Under the pieces are notes generated by a model. That model was given only the letters and a program-made list of their open reading frames with translations, did not search any database and was not told the origin of the DNA. The translations under genes and the position numbers were made by a program. From an uncultured Oscillospiraceae bacterium (GTDB lineage: Bacteria > Bacillota > Clostridia > Oscillospirales > Oscillospiraceae), in assembly GCA_947630755.1 (NCBI GenBank), contig CANRIU010000004.1, positions 1 to 64,000 on the forward strand: a stretch of DNA of 64,000 nt, read 5' to 3'. Positions 58,017 to 64,000 of this stretch are shown here, one piece after another (position 1 is the first letter of the stretch; every line of letters begins with the position of its first letter).

Positions 58017-59216
58017 ATGGACAAAACAGTTCTGCGCCGGGACCAGCGGTGGCTTCAGGAGGAGCTTGACCGCTGCGTCCGCTTCTGGCTTGACAACGGC
58101 ATTGACCGCGTCCACGGAGGCGTATACACCTGCCTTGACCGGGAGGGGAAGGTGTTCTCCACGGACAAGAGCGTCTGGATGCAGGGCCGCTGCGGGTGGA
58201 CGTTCGCGCATCTTTGCCGCCTTTACGGCGCGAGGGAGGAGTGGCTGGAGGCCAGCCGCACCTGCATAGATTTCCTTGAGGACCACTGCGTGAACCGTGC
58301 TGCCGGAGGACGGCTCTACTTCACGGTGACGGGGGAGGGGCTGCCGCTGCGCCAGCGCAGGTACTGCTTCTCCGAGGCGTTTTACGCGATGGCAAACGCG
58401 GAATACTACGGCATCACCGGGGAGAGGGAGATGCTGGAGCGGGCGAGGAGAGCCTACGACCTCTATTGGGACTTAAACCACGGGATGCCCGACCCGGTGA
58501 ACATCCCGCCCAAAACCGAGCCGGAGACGCGAAGGGGCCGCTCCTTCGGCATACCTATGATTATCCTCAACGTAAACGGCGTGATGCAGCGGGTGGACCC
58601 GGAGAGGCTGGAGCTTTACAGAAGCCAGGCCGCCCAGTCCGTGGAGGAGATATTCCGCTACCACGTCCACCCGGAGCTTAAGTGCGTGCTGGAGAACGTG
58701 GGACCCGAGGGGCAGGCGAGGCTCTACTACACCGACGGGAGGGTCGTAAACCCGGGCCACGACATTGAGTGCGTCTGGTTCCTCCTCGACCACGCAAGGC
58801 GCACCGGGGACCGGGAGCTTGTGGGCAAGGCAGCGCAGATCTTCGACTGGGCCATTGAGCGCGGATGGGACAGGCAGTACGGGGGGCTTCTCTACTTTGT
58901 GGACTGCCTGGGACGCCCGCCCGAGGCCTACGAGCACGACATGAAGCTCTGGTGGCCCCATGACGAGATACTTATATCGAGCCTCATGCTCTACCGGGAC
59001 ACAGGGGAGGAGAAATATCTCGACTGGTTTGAGACGACCCTTGACTACTGCAAGGAGCACTTCTCTGACCCGGAGTACGGCGAGTGGTACGGCTACCTCC
59101 GGCGGGACGGCCTTCCCACCCAGCCCCCCTGTAAGGGCAGCACCTTCAAGGGCCCCTTCCACCTGCCGAGGATGCTGAGCATCTGCGACAAGCTTATTGA
59201 CGAGATACTCGGATAA
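58017..59216 (+). CDS. AGE family (N-acylglucosamine 2-epimerase-like) protein
   Basis: 'FWLDNGIDRVHGGVYTCLDREGKVFSTDKSVWMQGRCGWTFA', 'MKLWWPHDEILISSLMLYRDTGE'; RBS TTGGAGG. Confidence 0.9.
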   Translation: MDKTVLRRDQRWLQEELDRCVRFWLDNGIDRVHGGVYTCLDREGKVFSTDKSVWMQGRCGWTFAHLCRLYGAREEWLEASRTCIDFLEDHCVNRAAGGRLYFTVTGEGLPLRQRRYCFSEAFYAMANAEYYGITGEREMLERARRAYDLYWDLNHGMPDPVNIPPKTEPETRRGRSFGIPMIILNVNGVMQRVDPERLELYRSQAAQSVEEIFRYHVHPELKCVLENVGPEGQARLYYTDGRVVNPGHDIECVWFLLDHARRTGDRELVGKAAQIFDWAIERGWDRQYGGLLYFVDCLGRPPEAYEHDMKLWWPHDEILISSLMLYRDTGEEKYLDWFETTLDYCKEHFSDPEYGEWYGYLRRDGLPTQPPCKGSTFKGPFHLPRMLSICDKLIDEILG

Positions 59217-59288
59217 GGATAGAAAAATCGGTTTTGAGGGACCCCGCTTTGGCGGGACGTGTGAAAATTATAGATTTGGGGGATAGTT

Positions 59289-60143
59289 ATGCCCGTAGAA
59301 GATGTTTTCACAAAGATAAACCGTGAATATTACGAGCTCACAGGGGCGGAGAAGAAGATCGCCGACTATGTGATGCTCCATCAGCGCGACAGTCAATACC
59401 TGTCCATCTCCGAGATGGCCGTGGCGGCGGGCGTGGCGGAGGCCACGGTTTCCCGCTTCTGCCGGAGACTGGGCTATCAGGGCTACAACGCCTTTAAGCT
59501 GGCGGTAGCAAGCTCCTCGGCGGCTCCGTCAATGAACAACCCCCTTGGGGGAGAGGTTTCCCCGGAGGACACCGTGGCGTCCATGTGCGAAAAGCTCTGC
59601 GCCGCGGATGTGGAGGCCGTGACCCAGACCTACGCCCTCATCCGCCAGAGCGATGTGAAGCGCGCGGCGGAGCTCATACTCGCCGCGGGGCGGGTGCTGT
59701 GCATGGGACTTGGCGGGTCGATGATACTGGCGATGGAGGCGGCACACCTCTTCTCCACCGTGATGCCGAATTTTTATGCGGTGGAGGACTCCCACAATCA
59801 GGTGATAAGGGCCTCGTCCCTCACCGCCGGGGATGTGGTGCTGTACTTCTCCTACTCCGGCTCCACCCGGGATATGCTGGATGTCATGCGCCTTGTCCGG
59901 GAGCGGGGCGCCCACAGTATAGTCATAACCCGCTTCCCGAATTCCCAGGGGGCGAAATACGCCGACGTGACGCTGGAGTGCGGCTCCCGGGAGACGCCCT
60001 ATCAGCTCGGCTCCATAGCCGCGAAAATAGCGCAGCTGTACCTTGTGGATGTGCTTTTCACCGAGGTGTGCCGCAGGGACATAGCCGGGGCCAGGGCGAT
60101 GCGCCGAGCCGTCGCCGACGCGCTGTCGAATAAGCACCTGTGA
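59289..60143 (+). CDS. RpiR/MurR-family regulator (HTH + SIS)
   Basis: 'LTGAEKKIADYVMLHQRDSQYLSISEMAVAAGVAEATVSRFCRRLGYQGYNAFK', SIS 'DVVLYFSYSGSTRDMLDVMRLVRERG'. Confidence 0.93.
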   Translation: MPVEDVFTKINREYYELTGAEKKIADYVMLHQRDSQYLSISEMAVAAGVAEATVSRFCRRLGYQGYNAFKLAVASSSAAPSMNNPLGGEVSPEDTVASMCEKLCAADVEAVTQTYALIRQSDVKRAAELILAAGRVLCMGLGGSMILAMEAAHLFSTVMPNFYAVEDSHNQVIRASSLTAGDVVLYFSYSGSTRDMLDVMRLVRERGAHSIVITRFPNSQGAKYADVTLECGSRETPYQLGSIAAKIAQLYLVDVLFTEVCRRDIAGARAMRRAVADALSNKHL

Positions 60144-60200
60144 GCCTTGAGCCTTGGCGGAAAATGCTTAAAGGCCCTGCATTTTATTGGAGAAAAGCAT

Positions 60201-60233
60201 CAAAAGCGCTTCCCCGGCGGGGAAGCGCTTTTG
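60201..60233. terminator. Bidirectional terminator between rpiR and murC
   Basis: caaaagcgcttcccc-ggc-ggggaagcgcttttg. Confidence 0.8.
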
Positions 60234-60269
60234 AGTTATTGATTATTTGATTTTTCTGTAAAAATTAAA

Positions 60270-61661
60270 TCAGTGCACCGTCTGCTTATCCACAAGCCCG
60301 TCGCAGATGGTGTATATATTGCCGGCCCCCACGGTGAGGACCACGTCGCCGGGTCTTGCTTCCCCGCGAAGGGCCTCTGTCAGCTCGTCAAAGGTGGGGC
60401 AGAACACGGCGCCGGGGACGGCAGCGGCGAGGTCGGCGGAGGATATGCCGATGGTGTTGCGCTCCCTTGCGGCGTATATCTCCGCAAGGTAGACCTTGTC
60501 GGCGCGCTTGAGCTCCGCAGCGAAGTCGTCAAACAGGGCCTTCGTCCGGGAGTAGGTGTGGGGCTGGAAGGCGAGGAGCACCCGCCCGTCAGTGATGGAG
60601 CGCACCGCGTCAAGAAGCGCGTGGAGCTCTCCGGGGTGGTGGGCGTAGTCGTCGTAGACCCGGGCGCCGTTGAGCATACCCTTGTACTCAAAGCGCCTCC
60701 CAGCGCCGTGAAATGCCTCAAGGCCCCGCTCCACGGCCTGACCGGGGATGCCAAGGACAATGGCGGAGGCCGCGGCGGCGAGGGCGTTTTTCACGTTGTG
60801 TATCCCGGGGACGCCGAGCTTTATGTGGCAGTAGGTCTGCATTTTGTAGACCACGTCAAACTCGCTCACGCCCTGGTCGGTTTTCAGATTCCTCGCCCTT
60901 ATGTCCGCCTCCGGCCCGAGGCCGAAGGTGACGATGCGGCGGCGTATGCCGTCGACGGCGTCAACGGTGTTTTTGTCGTCGGCGTTGATTATTACGGTGC
61001 CGGTGTAGCTGGGGACCAGATTTGCGAAAGCCCGGAAGGAGCGCTTCACGTCCTCCAGGTCCCTGAAGAAGTCCAGATGGTCCGCCTCAATATCGAGTAT
61101 AACGGCGACGGTGGGGAAAAACTTCAAAAAAGAGTTGTAATACTCACAGGACTCCAGCACTATTGTATCGCCCTTGCCCACCCTGTAGCCTGCGTGGAGG
61201 AGCGGCAGCGTCCCGCCGATCATCACCGTGGGGTCCTTCTGGGCCGCCATGAGGATATGGGTGCACATGGAGGTGGTGGTGGTCTTACCGTGGGTGCCGG
61301 AGATGCACAGGGCGTTTTTGTAGTGGCGCATAATGCACCCCCAGGCCTCCGCCCGTTCAAAAACGGGGATGCCGTTGTCCCTGGCGTACTCCACCTCCGG
61401 GTTGTCGTCGTGGGCGGCGGCTGTGCGGATAATGTAGGCCGCGCCAACGGCGTTGTCGCTCCTGTGACCGATGCTTATGGTTATGCCCTGGGCGCGAAGC
61501 TCCCTGACCGTGGCGCTCTCGGTTATGTCAGAGCCGGTGACGGGCACGCCCCGGTCAAAGAGCACCTTGGCGAGGGGCGACATCGATACGCCGCCGATCC
61601 CGATGAGATGGCAGCGCTTTTTGGCGATTATCAGGTTTTCAAGTTCGCATATCCTGTCCAT
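60270..61661 (-). CDS. murC: UDP-N-acetylmuramate--L-alanine ligase
   Basis: 'HLIGIGGVSMSPLAKVLFDRGVPVTGSDI', 'ISGTHGKTTTTSMCTHIL', 'VYDDYAHHPGELHALLDAVR'. Confidence 0.96.
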   Translation of the reverse strand: MDRICELENLIIAKKRCHLIGIGGVSMSPLAKVLFDRGVPVTGSDITESATVRELRAQGITISIGHRSDNAVGAAYIIRTAAAHDDNPEVEYARDNGIPVFERAEAWGCIMRHYKNALCISGTHGKTTTTSMCTHILMAAQKDPTVMIGGTLPLLHAGYRVGKGDTIVLESCEYYNSFLKFFPTVAVILDIEADHLDFFRDLEDVKRSFRAFANLVPSYTGTVIINADDKNTVDAVDGIRRRIVTFGLGPEADIRARNLKTDQGVSEFDVVYKMQTYCHIKLGVPGIHNVKNALAAAASAIVLGIPGQAVERGLEAFHGAGRRFEYKGMLNGARVYDDYAHHPGELHALLDAVRSITDGRVLLAFQPHTYSRTKALFDDFAAELKRADKVYLAEIYAARERNTIGISSADLAAAVPGAVFCPTFDELTEALRGEARPGDVVLTVGAGNIYTICDGLVDKQTVH

Positions 61662-61769
61662 ATACGCTCCGATAGAAAAAGATTGAAATTCACAGATACA
61701 GTAATTATAATACTATTTAATGATAAATACAACAGCTTTTTCAGGGATTTGAGCTGAAATAAATGTCGG

Positions 61770-62975
61770 GTGGTGACGAATATGTGCCTCGGGGGAAAAA
61801 TACCCGATTTTGTGCGGGAGATACTGAGACGGCTCACGGAAAACGGTCACGACGCCTACGCCGTGGGGGGCTGCGTCAGGGACCTTCTGCTGGGGCGGGA
61901 GCCCCACGACTGGGACATTGCCACAGGCGCTACGGAGAGGCAGATAGAGCGGATTTTTGAGCGCACCGTCCCCACCGGGGCGAAATACGGCACCGTGACC
62001 GTGCTCGTTGGCGGCGGGGAGGCGCAGGTCACCACCTTCCGCCGGGACGGGGAGTACCTTGACGGGCGCAGGCCGGAGAGCGTGTCCTTCGTGGGGAGCC
62101 TTGAGGAGGACCTGAAGCGCCGGGATTTCACGGTGAACGCCATGGCCATGGACGAGAGCGGCAATATTACCGACATCTGCGGCGGAAGGCGCGACCTTGA
62201 GCTGGGGGTGCTCCGCTGCGTCGGCGACCCGGACAGGCGGTTTTCGGAGGACGCACTGAGGATGCTGCGGGCGGTGCGCTTTTGCGCGCAGCTCGGCTTT
62301 GACCTTGACGGAGGCACGCTGGAGGCCATAATAAGGCGCAGGGATCTCGCCGGGAGGCTCAGCGCAGAGAGAGTGGGGGAGGAGCTGGAAAAGACGCTCC
62401 TGTCCCCCCGCCCGGAGATGGCGGGCAGGCTCCGGGAGCTTGGACTTCTAGACAGGTATCTCTCCCGCGGCGGGGGACAGATCCCCTTCCTGCGCCTTCG
62501 CGACACCCCGCCGGAGCTTCGGACGGCGGTTTTCGCGCTCCTTGAGTGGGAGTCCGGCGAGTGCCCGGGCGCGGAGGAGCTGCTGCGGGCGCTCCGGCGG
62601 CGGTCCGGGGATGTGAGGCTCTGCGCCGGGGCCTCCCGCGCCCTTGAGGCGGCGGGCCCCGGCGCGCCCGGGGAGGAGGAGATACGGGCCCTTCTCAGTG
62701 AGCACGAAGCGCCGACGGTCCTCGCCCTCTGCGCCGCCCGGGGGGCTTATGACCTTGCCCGCAGGACGGCGGAGCGGGGGGATTTCGTGACGGTGCGGGA
62801 GCTTTCGGTTACCGGGGAGGACCTGGCTGCGGCGGGGCTCCGGGGACCGGAGATAGGAGCGACCCTTCGCCGGATGGCGCGGCTCGCCACCGCCGGGGAG
62901 ATAGAAAACACAAGGCAGGCGCTCTTGACAGCCGCCGCGAATATGGCGGCGGAGATTCGGAGGGATGAGAGATGA
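61770..62975 (+). CDS. cca: CCA tRNA nucleotidyltransferase
   Basis: 'AYAVGGCVRDLLLGREPHDWDIATGAT', 'FRRDGEYLDGRRPESVSFVGSLEEDLKRRDFTVNAMAMD', 'FSEDALRMLRAVRFCAQLGF'. Confidence 0.94.
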   Translation: MVTNMCLGGKIPDFVREILRRLTENGHDAYAVGGCVRDLLLGREPHDWDIATGATERQIERIFERTVPTGAKYGTVTVLVGGGEAQVTTFRRDGEYLDGRRPESVSFVGSLEEDLKRRDFTVNAMAMDESGNITDICGGRRDLELGVLRCVGDPDRRFSEDALRMLRAVRFCAQLGFDLDGGTLEAIIRRRDLAGRLSAERVGEELEKTLLSPRPEMAGRLRELGLLDRYLSRGGGQIPFLRLRDTPPELRTAVFALLEWESGECPGAEELLRALRRRSGDVRLCAGASRALEAAGPGAPGEEEIRALLSEHEAPTVLALCAARGAYDLARRTAERGDFVTVRELSVTGEDLAAAGLRGPEIGATLRRMARLATAGEIENTRQALLTAAANMAAEIRRDER

Positions 62976-64000
62976 AGGTCGTTATCGCCATGGACTCCTT
63001 CAAGGGCAGCATGAGCTCCATGGAGGCGGGGCTCGCGGCGAGGGCCGGAGTCCTCCGGGCAGTGGACGCCCAGGTGGTTGTCAAGCCCCTCGCCGACGGC
63101 GGGGAGGGCACCACCCGGGCCCTGGTGGACGGGCTGGGGGGCGAGTATGTCTCAGTCCGGGTTTCGGGACCCCTGGGCGAGCCCGTCACCGCGAAGTACG
63201 GCATACTGCCCGGCGGCAGGACCGCCGTCATGGAGATGGCGGAGGCGGCGGGGCTCGCCCTGCTGCCCCGGGAGAGCCTCGACCCCTGGCGCGCCGACAC
63301 CCGGGGGGTGGGAGAGATGATACTTGACGCCCTGGGGCGCGGCTGCCGGGAGTTTGTCGTGGGCATCGGCGGCAGCGCCACCACCGAGGGGGGCATCGGG
63401 ATGCTCCGCGCCCTGGGCTGGCGCTTTTTTGACAGCGCCGGGGGCGAGGTCCGGGAACTCCGGGACATGGACAGGATCGCCTCCATCGACGGCTCGGGGG
63501 TGGCAAAGGAGCTTGGAGAGTGCAGATTCTCCGTTGCCTGCGACGTGAAAAACCCGCTGCTTGGCAGGACGGGCGCGGCATATGTCTACGGTCCGCAGAA
63601 GGGTCTGGGACCGGGGGACCTCCATGAAGTGGATATGAAGCTGGCCGGCTTTGCCTCCGCCGCTGAGGCGCACTTCCACACGGACAACTGGCTGACCCCG
63701 GGAGCGGGGGCGGCAGGCGGGCTTGGCTTTGCGTTTTTGAGCTTCCTGCCCGGCACAAGGCTCCTCCCGGGCGCCCGGCTGGTCATGGAGGCCGCGGGGA
63801 TAGAGGAGGAGCTCCGGGACGCCGACATCGTCGTGACCGGGGAGGGGAGGCTCGACTATATGAGCACCTTGGGCAAGGCCCCGGTGGAGCTGGCAAAGCT
63901 TGCGAAGAGGCATGGCGCTCTGGTCCTGGCCTTCGCCGGAGGCATCGCCCGGGACGCGGGGACGTGCATCGACGAGGGCATCGACGCATTTTTCCCGATA
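62972..64000 (+). CDS. Glycerate kinase (truncated by window end)
   Basis: 'MKVVIAMDSFKGSMSSMEAGLAARAGV', 'PLADGGEGTTRALVDGLGGEYV', 'GIGGSATTEGGIGMLRALGW', 'VVTGEGRLDYMSTLGKAP'; ATGA overlap with cca. Confidence 0.95.
   Translation, partial: MKVVIAMDSFKGSMSSMEAGLAARAGVLRAVDAQVVVKPLADGGEGTTRALVDGLGGEYVSVRVSGPLGEPVTAKYGILPGGRTAVMEMAEAAGLALLPRESLDPWRADTRGVGEMILDALGRGCREFVVGIGGSATTEGGIGMLRALGWRFFDSAGGEVRELRDMDRIASIDGSGVAKELGECRFSVACDVKNPLLGRTGAAYVYGPQKGLGPGDLHEVDMKLAGFASAAEAHFHTDNWLTPGAGAAGGLGFAFLSFLPGTRLLPGARLVMEAAGIEEELRDADIVVTGEGRLDYMSTLGKAPVELAKLAKRHGALVLAFAGGIARDAGTCIDEGIDAFFPI

Noticed and set aside
60273-61757. 494-aa plus-strand ORF antisense to murC
   Set aside because: murC motifs on the minus strand are unambiguous; the antisense product has no family features.

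Overview
The 64 kb window looks like a chromosomal segment of a GC-rich, spore-forming, gut-type Firmicute. That taxonomic reading is inferred from SpoVAC, SLH surface proteins and gene content; it was not tested. I read about 46 protein-coding genes and no convincing rRNA, tRNA or CRISPR. The most striking locus is at 350-14630. A tyrosine recombinase (351-1184) is followed at once by a perfect 20-bp inverted repeat (1189-1208 / 1416-1435). The repeat encloses a 207-bp segment with a near-consensus extended -10 promoter (TTTACA-17-TGtTATTAT) and a bidirectional terminator-like hairpin. In this assembly the promoter points away from the genes downstream. Inversion would point it at two giant SLH surface proteins (1998 aa repeat protein, 2311 aa subtilisin-family protease). 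I read this as a self-contained, phase-variable surface-protein switch captured in the OFF orientation. Other content: a type II-like restriction-modification pair; a MATE exporter, Cys/His-rich MarR regulator and LpdD-UbiD-UbiX decarboxylase set; a complete nucleoside salvage/import cluster (deoC-deoD-bmp-nupOPQ-udp-deoB-cdd); a tryptophanase-family lyase; an orphan SpoVAC; a carbohydrate cluster (sulfatase, FSA/transaldolase, GH3, LarA homologue, divergent TIM, esterase, Pgi) divergent from a Dpp/Opp-type ABC importer with a downstream ROK regulator; an amino-sugar cluster (NagA, NagB, ROK-like protein, AGE epimerase, RpiR); and MurC, CCA transferase and glycerate kinase (truncated by the window end). 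All family calls come from reading motifs in the supplied translations; no database search was run.
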